A stretch of DNA of 64,000 bases, taken from NCBI RefSeq assembly GCF_900107835.1, contig NZ_FNRG01000006.1, positions 62,001 through 126,000 on the forward strand, given 5' to 3'. The notes beneath the pieces were generated by a model. The model was not told where the DNA came from. It made no database searches and saw nothing but the letters and a program-made list of their open reading frames with translations. Made by a program: the position numbers and the translations under genes. Below, piece by piece: positions 40,950 through 50,200 of the stretch. Each line of letters begins with the position of its first letter. Position 1 is the first letter of the stretch. This stretch comes from Oribacterium sp. KHPX15 (GTDB lineage: Bacteria > Bacillota > Clostridia > Lachnospirales > Lachnospiraceae).

Positions 40950-42560
40950 TTATCCGAGATATTTAACAAGTGTGGCTCTTACTGCACCGGCACCTGCAAT
41001 TTCTTCTTTGAAAAGCTCTTCGATTCTCTCTCCGAGACCTACTGAATAGAGGTCTGAGCCAAAGATGTTGACATTGGAAAGAATCGGCTTTAACTTGTCG
41101 CCTACAGTCTCAGGCTTTCCGAGCTCGATTCCGCGGAGCGCCTCTGTAAGTGAATCAAGCATAGGATCTGAGGAACGTTCAAATGCTTCGCCCTTATCAT
41201 TAACACCGAGAAGATATCTGAGCCAGCCGGCAATGGCAAGAGGTATAGCCTCGAGCTTCTTTGCATCGCCGTACTTTCCAACATAGCTCTTTATGGTCTC
41301 GCCGTAACGGATACCAACCTTCTGTGAGGTATCGGTTGCGATACGCTGAGGTGTATCAGGCATGAATGGGTTAGGGATACGCTCGTTGATGACTTCATTT
41401 ACAAATGCCTCGGGGGAAAGGATGCCCGGATCTGTAACTACAGGCATTCCCTCAACAGGTCCGATGCGGTGTACAAGCTCCTTGAGCTCCTTATCCTTCA
41501 TTTCGTCTGCGATAAGATCATATCCGAGAACACAGCCATAAACCGCAAGTGCCGTGTGAAGCGGGTTAAGGCAGGTTGTTACCTTCATTCTCTCCACCTT
41601 ATTAACGGTGTCACGGTCTGTCATATAAACGCCGGCTTTCTCAAGTGCGGGACGTCCGTTAGGGAATTTGTCCTCGATAACCAGATACTGAGGGCCTTCT
41701 GCATTAACAAAAGGTGCAATGTAGGTGCGCTTTGAGGTGATAACAGGCGCCATGTTTTCGATGCCAAGTTTCTCAAGTTCAGCCTCAACAGATTCTGCAG
41801 GCCTCGGAGTGATCTTGTCGATCATGGACCAAGGGAAGGCTACGAACTTCTCATCCTTAAGGTAAGCGATGAAATCTGCAGGAACAAAACCCTTCTTCTC
41901 CCACTCTTCCGCCATTGTTACGATGGAACTCATAAGCTTCTCGCCGTTGTGTGAGCAGTTGTCGCAGCTTACGATGGCAACAGGATACTTTCCTGCCTTG
42001 AAACGCTCGAAAAGAAGTGCTGCAACGATGGCCATGGCTGCACCGGGCTTCTCGGGACCGTTGTCGATATCTGCCTGAACAAACGGGAAATATTCGCCGG
42101 AAGCATTCTTGAGAGCATAGCCTTTTTCTGTGATGGTAAAGCTTGCCATCTGGAAATCAGGGTTTGTAAATATTTCCTTGAGACGATTCCAGTCAGCAAG
42201 CACCTGAGACTGAGCCTTGATGGCTTCTGTAAGGGAACCGATAACCTGCTTCTCTGTTGAGCCGTCAGCCTTTAATGTTACGCCCAGTACAAGATTGTCG
42301 TAAGGATCATAGATTTTGTCCACTACGTCGAAGTCAAAGGTCTCTACACAGGTGATTCCCTTGTCAAGAGCACCTTCCTCAATAAGTTTGTCAGCGATTC
42401 CGCCGATGAAAATACGGAAGATGTTTCCTATTCCGAAGTGAACCCATACAGGGGACTTCTTTGTATTCTCTGCAACTTTTTCAATGTCATAGGCAGGGAG
42501 CTTTACGCCGGCCTTCTGCCATGCTTCTTTATCCTTTAATCCTTCAAGAGTTAAACGCAT
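40950..42560 (-). CDS. uxuB: Fructuronate reductase (mannitol dehydrogenase family)
   Basis: NAD-dependent reduction of D-fructuronate to D-mannonate, the substrate of the neighbouring UxuA. It has 536 residues; the N-terminal Rossmann domain begins around VHFGIGNIFRIFIGG (near residue 40), and the C-terminal long-chain dehydrogenase domain contains KVERMKVTTCLNPLHTALAV near 320. The ATG at 42560 is preceded by GGAGG and lies two bases after the uxuA stop. The MDH family also includes mannitol and tagaturonate enzymes; the uxuA context favours fructuronate. Confidence 0.9.
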   Translation of the reverse strand: MRLTLEGLKDKEAWQKAGVKLPAYDIEKVAENTKKSPVWVHFGIGNIFRIFIGGIADKLIEEGALDKGITCVETFDFDVVDKIYDPYDNLVLGVTLKADGSTEKQVIGSLTEAIKAQSQVLADWNRLKEIFTNPDFQMASFTITEKGYALKNASGEYFPFVQADIDNGPEKPGAAMAIVAALLFERFKAGKYPVAIVSCDNCSHNGEKLMSSIVTMAEEWEKKGFVPADFIAYLKDEKFVAFPWSMIDKITPRPAESVEAELEKLGIENMAPVITSKRTYIAPFVNAEGPQYLVIEDKFPNGRPALEKAGVYMTDRDTVNKVERMKVTTCLNPLHTALAVYGCVLGYDLIADEMKDKELKELVHRIGPVEGMPVVTDPGILSPEAFVNEVINERIPNPFMPDTPQRIATDTSQKVGIRYGETIKSYVGKYGDAKKLEAIPLAIAGWLRYLLGVNDKGEAFERSSDPMLDSLTEALRGIELGKPETVGDKLKPILSNVNIFGSDLYSVGLGERIEELFKEEIAGAGAVRATLVKYLG

Positions 42561-42561
42561 T

Positions 42562-43668
42562 TTAGTTTCCTCCAAGTCTCTTCTCGCTCTTCTCGATTGC
42601 TTCCCAAAGTCCCTGAATGTATGTAGCGCCGAGGGCTCTGTCATAGAGTCCGTATCCGGGCATTACACCGGGCTTGCCAACCTCATCCCAGATGTTTCTT
42701 CCGTGATCAGGTCTGATAGGTCCGTCGAAGCCTGTCTCATAAAGGGCACGAACGATCTCATACATGTCGAAGTTTCCGTCGCTGGAAATGTGGCATGCCT
42801 CCTGGAAATCGTAGTTCTCACGGGAAGTATCGTTGAATCTCAGGTTTCTTACGTGAGCGAAATGGATACGGCCCTTAAGTACACGGATCATGTGAGGAAG
42901 ATCATTCTCAAGGTTTGTGCCGTATGAACCTGAGCAGAAGGTTACACCGTTATGTACATCGTCAACAGCTTTCATAAGACGAAGGATGTTCTCCTCTGAG
43001 TTGATGATTCTTGTGAGGCCGAATACTGACCATGCAGGGTCATCCGGGTGGATAGCCATCTTTATATCGTACTTGTTGCAAACAGGCATGATGGCTTTAA
43101 GGAAATATACAAGATTCTCAAAAAGCTTCTCGCCGTCAACATTCTTATACATTTCAAAAAGATCCTTAAGCTTGGCCATACGCTCAGGCTCCCAACCGGG
43201 AAGAACTGTACCCTGAGACATCTTCTCCATGGATGAAGCAAGGTCGTCCGGGTTGATGGCATCGATAGCCTTCTGGCTATAGGCAAGAACTGTTGATCCG
43301 TCAGGATTCTTACGTGCAAGCTCTGTTCTTGTCCAGTCAAATACAGGCATGAAATTGTAGCATACAAGGTGAATGTCTTCCTTGCCGAGATTCTCAAGAG
43401 TTTCGATGTAGTTTGCGATGTACTTGTCACGATCCTTGTCGCCAACCTTTATGGAATCACAAACGTTAACTGACTCGATTCCGCTGATGTGAAGACCGGA
43501 AGCCTCAACCTCTTCCTTTAATGCGTGGATTCTCTCTTGTGACCATACCTCGCCGGGAGTTGTGTCATAAAGTGTTGTGATAACACCTGTTACTCCGGGA
43601 ATCTGTCTGATCTGCTGTAAGCTGATAGAATCGAACTTTGAACCATACCAACGAAATGTCATTTCCAT
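42562..43668 (-). CDS. uxuA: Mannonate dehydratase
   Basis: Dehydrates D-mannonate to 2-keto-3-deoxygluconate. It has 368 residues, TIM-barrel type. FRWYGSKFDSISLQQIRQIP opens the protein, with KMAIHPDDPAW near residue 207, FCSGSYG near 245 and RPDHGRNIWDE near 320; the metal ligands H, C, H and D are in these segments. The ATG at 43668 has GGAG eight bases upstream; an extra 44 codons are open but start in the AT-rich promoter. First gene of a uxuA-uxuB operon. Confidence 0.96.
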   Translation of the reverse strand: MEMTFRWYGSKFDSISLQQIRQIPGVTGVITTLYDTTPGEVWSQERIHALKEEVEASGLHISGIESVNVCDSIKVGDKDRDKYIANYIETLENLGKEDIHLVCYNFMPVFDWTRTELARKNPDGSTVLAYSQKAIDAINPDDLASSMEKMSQGTVLPGWEPERMAKLKDLFEMYKNVDGEKLFENLVYFLKAIMPVCNKYDIKMAIHPDDPAWSVFGLTRIINSEENILRLMKAVDDVHNGVTFCSGSYGTNLENDLPHMIRVLKGRIHFAHVRNLRFNDTSRENYDFQEACHISSDGNFDMYEIVRALYETGFDGPIRPDHGRNIWDEVGKPGVMPGYGLYDRALGATYIQGLWEAIEKSEKRLGGN

Positions 43669-44024
43669 AATGAAATTCTCCTTTTTGTATAATGCTTTGA
43701 TAAGTGAGGAATTAAAACGGTCCTCAAAGTGTATACCAGTTTTTGATGATGCAATAGTAATCCTTTTCGGGAAAAATGTCAACAAAAAAATCATAATCAA
43801 ATAATCGGTGTTTTATTGAAATACTTTAAAAAGTTAGCATAAATACTGCACCTGGAAAAGCCGGTGCCAGGTTTTTCGATAAATCTGCCATAGGTGCCTG
43901 AAGATTTGGTATAATAACGATTACAAATGTATACTACAACCGGAATTTAGCTTTCGGACTTGATTTAAATCCGGAATTGATTTATTTTTATCTTGTGATT
44001 GTATACAAGTTTGAGAGGGATATT
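43669..44024. promoter_or_regulatory. uxuA / FadR-type regulator divergent control region
   Basis: GTATAC elements occur at 43731-43736 (TGTATACCA), 43929-43934 and 44001-44006, the last within the palindrome TTGTATACAA (43999-44008), 16 bases before the regulator ATG. TATAAT at 43910-43915 may be the regulator's -10. The set suggests operators for the encoded FadR-type protein. Confidence 0.5.
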
Positions 44025-44738
44025 ATGAATACAGATAATAACATGGTTGAGACTCCCAAATTACCTGAGGAAATACACTATTATTTATGGAACCGGATTG
44101 CGACGCTGGAGCTTCGTCCCGGGGTGAAACTCAGTGAACTTGGTCTTGCCGAACAGTTCAACTGCAGCCGCATACCGGTGAGGGAAGCTGTCAGACGTCT
44201 TAATATAGAAGGCGCTCTTGAATCCCAGCCTCAAAGGGGCAGCTTTGTAAGTAAGATCAATCTTGATAAGGTCAGAAAAGTAAGATATCTAAGGGAAGTT
44301 CTTGAAACCAGAGTGGTTCTGGATGCTTTTGATGCCGGACTGCTGGATCCGCTGGTACCTCTTCTTCGTGGCATGATCAACGATCAGAAGACCATGATCT
44401 CCTTTAATGAAATGGAGAAACTTACTGAGGCGGATACACTGTTCCATGATTTCTTTTATCATTTGCAGCACAAAGAGTTTGTTCAGGAACATACCGGAAG
44501 ATATGATATTCATTATATCAGAGCAAGACGCTTTGCACTCGGGGTTGAGAGAAGCGACGATCAGAAATATGATGACAGTATCAATATAGTTTCACAGCAT
44601 GAACGAATTGTAGATGCTATTGAAAATCATGACAGACAGACACTGGAGGATGAGCTGAGACATCATTTCAGAAACATTAACCATACTCTGGAAAAGGTGT
44701 CGGCAAATGAAGAATTTGAAGCTCTTTTTAAGCAATAA
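44025..44738 (+). CDS. GntR/FadR-type regulator, probably of hexuronate genes
   Basis: Protein of 237 residues. Winged helix-turn-helix at about 20-85 (LSELGLAEQFNCSRIPVREAVRRL, then GALESQPQRGSFVSKI); C-terminal FCD ligand domain with the metal-binding histidine pattern (FHDFFYH near 145, HERIVDAI near 195, HHFRNINH near 218). The ATG at 44025 has GAGGGA upstream; 16 open codons before it lie over the operator. Divergent from uxuAB, so UxuR-like control by a uronate intermediate is inferred. Confidence 0.88.
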   Translation: MNTDNNMVETPKLPEEIHYYLWNRIATLELRPGVKLSELGLAEQFNCSRIPVREAVRRLNIEGALESQPQRGSFVSKINLDKVRKVRYLREVLETRVVLDAFDAGLLDPLVPLLRGMINDQKTMISFNEMEKLTEADTLFHDFFYHLQHKEFVQEHTGRYDIHYIRARRFALGVERSDDQKYDDSINIVSQHERIVDAIENHDRQTLEDELRHHFRNINHTLEKVSANEEFEALFKQ

Positions 44739-44924
44739 TATGCCATAACCATCCTAAGCCTGTCTCAATGCTTTTGCCGGAATAAAACGGGATATCACGA
44801 ACTTTGTACGGTTACGCTCAGAATTACTAATCCACACTTGTGCGCGGAATAAAAGCGGAATAGACTTTATGAAACGTCATAGTATATAAAAAATACGGAT
44901 TATTTATCCTTTTTTATATCAAAA

Positions 44925-44953
44925 TTGACCAATTATCAAAAAAATTGTATTAT
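44925..44953 (+). promoter_or_regulatory. Promoter of kduD
   Basis: TTGACC and TATTAT with exactly 17 bases between, about 115 bases before the kduD ATG. The leader contains GGAGG followed by a possible eight-codon peptide (MIHFGWNL), not otherwise supported. The upstream part of this 330-bp gap shows nothing clear. Confidence 0.65.
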
Positions 44954-45069
44954 ATAGAAGTTGGAGGTTTCGGAGCAGATATGATCCATTTCGGCTGGAA
45001 CCTTTAAACACCTATAGTATAACGAGTAAGGAGAATTGGTCGGTAACTGACCGGAAAAGAGGTATGATC

Positions 45070-45843
45070 ATGAAGAATTATTTCGATTTAAAGGGAAACG
45101 TTGCAATTGTTACAGGCTGCTCAACAGGACTTGGCGTTCAGATGGCAAAGGCACTTGCAAATCAGGGTTGTAATATAGTTCCCGTTGCCCGTCGTCAAGA
45201 GTTGATTGAAGATGTTGCAAAGGAACTCACAAAGGAATACGGCGTTGAAACATTTCCTGTAAGATGTGATATCACAGATACCAATATGGTTGAGGAGCTT
45301 GTTGATAAGGTTCTGGAGAAATTCGGAAAGATCGATATCGTTATCAACAACGCAGGTACAGGTGCTGTTGCTCCTGCTGAAGACATCACAGATGATCAGT
45401 TTGCCAATGAAGTAAACATTGACCTCTTTGGTTCTTTCAAGGTTGCACGTGCCGTTGCAAAGAAGGCAATGATCCCGGCAGGTTACGGACGTATCATAAA
45501 TATCGCTTCCATGTATGGCCTTGTTGGCAACAAGATCGCACCTGCAAGCCCATATCATGCTGCAAAGGGCGGCGTTGTTAACCTTACCAGAGCACTTGCT
45601 GCTGAGTGGGGCAAGCATGGTATCACAGTTAATGCTATCTGCCCGGGTTATTTCTGGACACCGCTCACACAGGAGACTCTTGATTCCGAATGGTTTAAGG
45701 AGTACGCAAAGGGTGCTATCCCTATGGAGCGTTACGGTAAGGAAGGGGAGCTTGATTCAACAGCTATTTTCCTTGCATCACCTGCTTCAACATACGTTAA
45801 CGGCGTTATGATTCCGGTTGACGGTGGTTATACATGTATCTGA
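45070..45843 (+). CDS. kduD: 2-dehydro-3-deoxy-D-gluconate 5-dehydrogenase (SDR)
   Basis: NAD(P)-dependent short-chain dehydrogenase of 257 residues. TGCSTGLG (cofactor loop, near residue 14), NNAG near 92, IASMYG near 146 and the catalytic YHAAK near 163. It fits KduD, which reduces the product of KduI to KDG; gluconate 5-dehydrogenase is a close alternative. The second ATG (45070) is correctly spaced from AGAGG, the first (45064) is too close. The neighbouring uxu genes and distant kduI support the uronate assignment. Confidence 0.88.
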   Translation: MKNYFDLKGNVAIVTGCSTGLGVQMAKALANQGCNIVPVARRQELIEDVAKELTKEYGVETFPVRCDITDTNMVEELVDKVLEKFGKIDIVINNAGTGAVAPAEDITDDQFANEVNIDLFGSFKVARAVAKKAMIPAGYGRIINIASMYGLVGNKIAPASPYHAAKGGVVNLTRALAAEWGKHGITVNAICPGYFWTPLTQETLDSEWFKEYAKGAIPMERYGKEGELDSTAIFLASPASTYVNGVMIPVDGGYTCI

Positions 45844-45920
45844 TGTAAATCAGTATTTCATAATGAGGGGCGGTCGCTTTAGATGAACTGCTGCCTTTCA
45901 AGCAGAAAAATATAAACTTA

Positions 45921-45956
45921 CTGCCATCAGATGTTGAATCTGGTGGCAGTTTTTTG
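45921..45956 (+). terminator. Terminator of kduD
   Basis: ACTGCCA-AGAT and ATCT-TGGCAGT arms followed by TTTTTT. The same arms recur after the symporter gene at 50164-50196. Confidence 0.9.
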
Positions 45957-45968
45957 CTGCAGTCATAG

Positions 45969-46014
45969 ATCCACCGGGGACGGTTCTCACCGGAGAGAAC
46001 CGTCCCCGGTGGAT
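45969..46014. repeat. Perfect 20-bp inverted repeat of the GGGGACGG type
   Basis: ATCCACCGGGGACGGTTCTC and its exact complement flank a six-base loop. It lies 15 bases after the stop of the 36-residue gene on the minus strand and may end that transcript, but there is no T run. Member of a dispersed family in this window. Confidence 0.9.
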
Positions 46015-46028
46015 TTCCTCTACCTGAT

Positions 46029-46139
46029 TCAATCCTCATCTTCTATTGATTCAATATACTCGTTATACTCCTCTTCTGTCGCGAATCTGATCTTCTGTCC
46101 GTTAACTATCCCAACAAAACTGTAATTCTCGTAATACAT
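46029..46139 (-). CDS. Small acidic protein, 36 aa
   Basis: Unannotated small gene: ATG at 46139 preceded by a perfect GGAGGT at ideal spacing, 36 codons, TGA. The peptide starts MYYENYSFVGIVNGQKIRFA and ends in an acidic helix with many Glu/Asp (TEEEYNEYIESIEDED). The beta-hairpin-then-acidic-helix layout looks designed, not random. No signal or membrane segment. It is between kduD and a GGDEF gene, transcribed opposite to both. Function unknown. Confidence 0.65.
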   Translation of the reverse strand: MYYENYSFVGIVNGQKIRFATEEEYNEYIESIEDED

Positions 46140-46330
46140 TAAATTACCTCCCTGACTGGACTAATAAAATAAGTGGTTTTCTCCGATATATGAAATAAGT
46201 GGTCTGAAGAAAAGCATTTTTCTGAGCAGTTCACTTAAATTCCCGTGGAATCTTTTGTTATGGTCATATGATAAACTGCATGGGTGACAAAATTTTGCAC
46301 ATAGGAAGGCAAAGGAGTATAGAAAAGGTT

Positions 46331-48010
46331 ATGAGTAAGGGTCGGGGACCATATATTTCATTACAGACAAAGTTTGCAGCGCTTATACTTGCCTGTACTT
46401 TATTTACTGCGTTTATCATCGGAGGTGTTGGTTTGGCATCTTCCGTGTCCATACTGGATGAGGATTCGGCCAGGATCATGGAGCTTACTGTCAGTGATGC
46501 TGCCAATTATCTCAATAATGCATTGGGAAATATGGCAGAATGCGTAGACGAAGGTTCTTTATATGCCTCAACAAATCTTATAAACATAGACAGCTTTAAA
46601 GATGCATACTACAGGGAGAGTTACCTTCTGAAGATGCGGAATGTATTGAATTTCCTGGTAGATAATGATAAATGGATCTACAGTTACTATCTGCAGCTGG
46701 ATCCTGAAATCTGCAGCGGTGAAAATGCCTTTTGTTATCGGAAATCAGTTGCCGGCGGAACCTTCACTTTTGTGGATCCGGTTAATATTTCGGATTATAA
46801 CGAGGATGATCCCAAGGTCAGCTGGTATTATCTTGCAAAAGAACAAAAAGTTGGTGTCTGGACAAATGTAAAATATGATCCTGAACTGGAAATAAACAAG
46901 ATTTCATATATTGAGCCTCTGTTTAAAGGGGGAACATTTATAGGCGCCATAGGAATGGACATCGACTTTTCCGACATTATTGAGTATATAGACAATATAC
47001 AGCCCTACGAAGGAAGCGCGACTTTCCTTTTAAGCAATAAAGGAACTATCATTTATCATAAGTTTCTGGAGACAGGAACGAATCTTGGGTCTATCAACAG
47101 TGACTTTACAAAGATCTCCCAGCAGATAAGAACCGAAAATAAGAATGATCATCTTATCACTTATGAGTACAGAGGTGAAACAAGAAAGCTTAACTGGAGA
47201 ACACTGAACAATAATATGAAGCTGGTTCTCACTACTCCCCTTAAGTCGATTCTTGCAGCAAGAAGCAGGCTTACCACACGTATCGTGGCTGCTGCCCTGC
47301 TTATAAGTATGCTGTTTTTTGTGCTGACAATGAATCTGGTTTACCGGATCATCAGACCTATTCAAAAGTTGAGGATATCGGCCTCAAGGATCGCAGAGGG
47401 GGATCTGGAGGTTGATCTGTGTCCGGAGTCCAATGATGAGATCGGGGATCTGACCGTCAGCTTTTCCAAAAACGTAAAGGTTTTGAAGAGTTATGTTGAA
47501 CAGATAAAAGGAATAGCCTACATTGATCCTCTGACCGGTGTTAAAAGCAAGGCTGCTTATGAGGAATATGTGGAAACAGTTAAAGATGTGATAAAAAACA
47601 GGAAAAAGGCATTAGCAATTGTTGTAATCGATATCAATAATCTGAAGCATATAAATGATGCTTACGGACATGCCATGGGGGATAAATATATCATAAACTG
47701 CTGCGGATGTTTTTCGGGAAAGTTTATCAACAGTCCAATGTTCCGTATAGGAGGGGATGAGTTCGTGGTATTTCTTTCGGAATCAAGAGACTATAACGAA
47801 AGGTATAATATAATTGAATATCTTGAAAATGAAATGAATTTCAGAGCCAAAGCTGATATTCCCGTAGAAGTAAAGGTTTCGGCTGCCTATGGCATAGCGG
47901 ATTTCGATCCCGTTACTTCACCTGAGGGCATGACCTATGATCAGCTTTTCAATATGGCTGACGAAAATATGTATAAAAAGAAAAAAGAAATGAAAACTGA
48001 AAGAGCATAA
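46331..48010 (+). CDS. Membrane-bound diguanylate cyclase (dCache-HAMP-GGDEF)
   Basis: Protein of about 559 residues. A membrane segment at about 12-37, an extracellular Cache-like sensor to about 310, a second membrane segment near 316-337, HAMP at 338-392 and GGDEF at 400-555. The active-site motif RIGGDEF is intact at residue 474, so it should make c-di-GMP. No RxxD inhibitory site precedes it. Start choice is uncertain: an ATG 63 bases upstream keeps the frame, but GGAG sits between the two. The extracellular domain suggests sensing of a small ligand. Confidence 0.88.
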   Translation: MSKGRGPYISLQTKFAALILACTLFTAFIIGGVGLASSVSILDEDSARIMELTVSDAANYLNNALGNMAECVDEGSLYASTNLINIDSFKDAYYRESYLLKMRNVLNFLVDNDKWIYSYYLQLDPEICSGENAFCYRKSVAGGTFTFVDPVNISDYNEDDPKVSWYYLAKEQKVGVWTNVKYDPELEINKISYIEPLFKGGTFIGAIGMDIDFSDIIEYIDNIQPYEGSATFLLSNKGTIIYHKFLETGTNLGSINSDFTKISQQIRTENKNDHLITYEYRGETRKLNWRTLNNNMKLVLTTPLKSILAARSRLTTRIVAAALLISMLFFVLTMNLVYRIIRPIQKLRISASRIAEGDLEVDLCPESNDEIGDLTVSFSKNVKVLKSYVEQIKGIAYIDPLTGVKSKAAYEEYVETVKDVIKNRKKALAIVVIDINNLKHINDAYGHAMGDKYIINCCGCFSGKFINSPMFRIGGDEFVVFLSESRDYNERYNIIEYLENEMNFRAKADIPVEVKVSAAYGIADFDPVTSPEGMTYDQLFNMADENMYKKKKEMKTERA

Positions 48011-48016
48011 CTAAAA

Positions 48017-48071
48017 GGCATATAAGCGTTTGCTTATATGCCTGTGCTATATCTATTGATTATAGCACAGG
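48017..48071 (+). terminator. Two consecutive hairpins after the GGDEF gene
   Basis: AGGCATATAAGC/GCTTATATGCCT (48017-48043), then CTGTGCTATA/TATAGCACAG (to 48071). Neither has a good T run. They probably protect or end the GGDEF mRNA. Confidence 0.55.
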
Positions 48072-48185
48072 GGTCCTTCTTGACGCATATGCAGTCGGAT
48101 GATACGCTAATCGAGCAAATAAATATACGTAGAAGTTATTAGAAAAGTGGTTGTTATAATTTCCTGTTTTGCATAAAGAGCATTT

Positions 48186-48373
48186 GGGAGATAAACATTG
48201 AATTGTTTGATATGATAACCTGCCGAAGGAGTAAAACTCTCAGGAGTCTGTAACGGACGGAGACTAATAACGGAGTGAACTCTGGAGAAGCTCTTTTAGA
48301 GTGCCGAAGGTGCAAAGGCTCAGGATTATTCATTGATCCTGCCCCAATCTCTCAGGCAAAAGGACAGAGGGGT
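48186..48373 (+). promoter_or_regulatory. Tandem glycine riboswitch
   Basis: Two aptamers in series: TGCCGAAGGAGTAAAACTCT followed by CAGGAGTCTG, then GTGCCGAAGGTGCAAAGGCT and later CTCTCAGGCAAAAGGACAGA. GCCGAAGG and CTCTCAGG with the final GGACAGAG are the conserved core of glycine aptamers. It lies 330 bases before a sodium:alanine/glycine symporter. Glycine uptake or efflux control is the expected role; the 48374-48690 segment should hold the expression platform but I cannot define it. Confidence 0.95.
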
Positions 48374-48699
48374 AATTAGAAATATTCGTGAACATGAATG
48401 CTTTCCGGATACATCCTGAATACAGTAATCGGATGCACGTAAGTTCATAAAAGCGGAAGTAAAGTATATTTACGAGTATTTTCATTTTCTTTGTACTCAG
48501 TACATTTTTTATGTCGAACTGTGTTGGTTTCGACGGGTTTATTCCTGTTACGTTTCTGTAATTGTTGTTTCCGTAGATTTTTGGTTTTACTAACCCGCAT
48601 TGCCGGCTTTTCGGTTTTTGCTGTTTGACCGGTATTTTGTCATAGTTTTTATCTTCCGCTTATCTAAAGCTTCTTACAGCTCTAAGGGGGAGTATCACA

Positions 48700-50091
48700 G
48701 TGGATAACTTAAACAACATTATCGTTCTTTTGGATGACAAAATCTGGTTTGTTCTTTTGTTCCTTTTGATAGGAAACGGATTGTTTTTCTCCATTAGGAC
48801 GGGGTTTGTTCAGATACGAAGATTTCCAAGCGCATGGAATCGGGTATTCGGAAACTTTTCACTTAAGGGTAATGCAAGTGAAAATGATGGTATGAGTTCA
48901 TTTCAGGCCCTGGCAACAGCAATAGCAGCACAGGTAGGAACCGGAAATATAGCGGGATGTGCTACTGCCCTTGTAGGCGGAGGCCCGGGTGCCATCTTTT
49001 GGATGTGGCTGGCTGCATTTTTGGGTATGGCTACCATATACGGAGAAGCTGTTCTTGCCCAGAAGACAAAAACAAGAGATGAAAACGGCGAAGTCATCGG
49101 AGGCCCGGTTTACTACATTCAGGAAGCCTTTAAGGGAAGCTTCGGAAAGATGCTTGCAGTATCTTTCGCAGTCATGACTATCCTGTCACTTGGAATCATG
49201 GGCAACATGGTTCAGTCAAACTCCATCAGTGATGCATTCTTTACAGCCTTTGGAATTCCAAAGTGGGTGGTAGGTATCTTTGTAGCTATCATCTCAGCCT
49301 TTATCTTTGTTGGCGGTATCAGCCGTATCGCATCCTTTACCGAAAAGGTTGTTCCTTTTATGGCAGGACTTTATGTGGTTGCCGCTGTGATAATGCTTAT
49401 CATAAATCACGCGAATGTTATCCCCGCAATCGTATCAATCTTCAGAGGTGCTTTCCAGCCTCAGGCCGTAGTTGGTGCCGGAGCCGGAATCGCTGTTCGT
49501 CAGGTTATGCGTCTCGGCGTTGCCCGCGGACTTTTCTCAAATGAAGCAGGTATGGGTTCAACTCCTCACGCACATGCACTTGCAATTGTTAACCGCCCTC
49601 AGGAGCAAGGTGAGGTTGCCATGGTAGGTGTATTCATTGACACATTTATCGTTCTTACACTTACAGCACTTGTTATCCTTTCTTCAGGTGTTCTCGGAAC
49701 CGAAGTACTTTACGCAGGTGATATCACTGGTACTCCTGTTGCCCAGCTTGCATTTACTACAGGCTTTGGCGGATTCGGTCCGATGTTCGTAGCTATATGT
49801 CTTCTGTTCTTCGCCTTTTCAACCATCATCGGATGGTTCTTATTTGCAAGACAGAACATCACATTCCTTTTTGGAAAGAAGGCAATCATTCCATTTGCCG
49901 TTATCGATGTAGTATTTATCTTCGCAGGCTCCCTCCTGAAGGTTGACCTGGTTTGGAACATGCAGGACCTCTTTAACGGAGTCATGGTCATCCCCAACAT
50001 CATCGGCCTCATCGCCCTTTCTGGCGAAGTCGCAAAGATGTCCCGCATGAATGCAAGTGATAAAAAGCAGGTGGAAAATAAAGTAGAGTAA
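48700..50091 (+). CDS. Sodium:alanine/glycine symporter (AGCS family)
   Basis: Sodium-coupled transporter of 463 residues, 10-11 membrane segments. GFVQIRRFPSAWNRVFG near residue 33 and QALATAIAAQVGTGNIAG near 70 are AGCS signatures; GLFSNEAGMGSTPHAHA near 280 is the conserved substrate region. Start is GTG with GGGGGAG eight bases upstream. The glycine riboswitch in the leader shows that glycine is a regulating and probably transported substrate. Confidence 0.95.
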   Translation: MDNLNNIIVLLDDKIWFVLLFLLIGNGLFFSIRTGFVQIRRFPSAWNRVFGNFSLKGNASENDGMSSFQALATAIAAQVGTGNIAGCATALVGGGPGAIFWMWLAAFLGMATIYGEAVLAQKTKTRDENGEVIGGPVYYIQEAFKGSFGKMLAVSFAVMTILSLGIMGNMVQSNSISDAFFTAFGIPKWVVGIFVAIISAFIFVGGISRIASFTEKVVPFMAGLYVVAAVIMLIINHANVIPAIVSIFRGAFQPQAVVGAGAGIAVRQVMRLGVARGLFSNEAGMGSTPHAHALAIVNRPQEQGEVAMVGVFIDTFIVLTLTALVILSSGVLGTEVLYAGDITGTPVAQLAFTTGFGGFGPMFVAICLLFFAFSTIIGWFLFARQNITFLFGKKAIIPFAVIDVVFIFAGSLLKVDLVWNMQDLFNGVMVIPNIIGLIALSGEVAKMSRMNASDKKQVENKVE

Positions 50092-50163
50092 AAGAATTTC
50101 ATACCAAAAAGGTGCAATTCCCACAATTAATGTGGGAAGTTGAGTTAAAATGAAGTGTTTAAA

Positions 50164-50199
50164 ACTGCCATCAGATATGAATCTGGTGGCAGTTTTAAT
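50164..50199 (+). terminator. Terminator of the symporter gene
   Basis: ACTGCCATCAGAT and ATCTGGTGGCAGT arms with a short loop and TTTTAATT after. Arms are identical to those of the kduD terminator. Confidence 0.85.
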
Positions 50200-50200
50200 T

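Noticed and set aside
44980-45009. Eight-codon leader peptide (MIHFGWNL) before kduD
   Set aside because: Spacing from GGAGG is too long (13 bases) and no attenuator structure follows; kept only as a remark.
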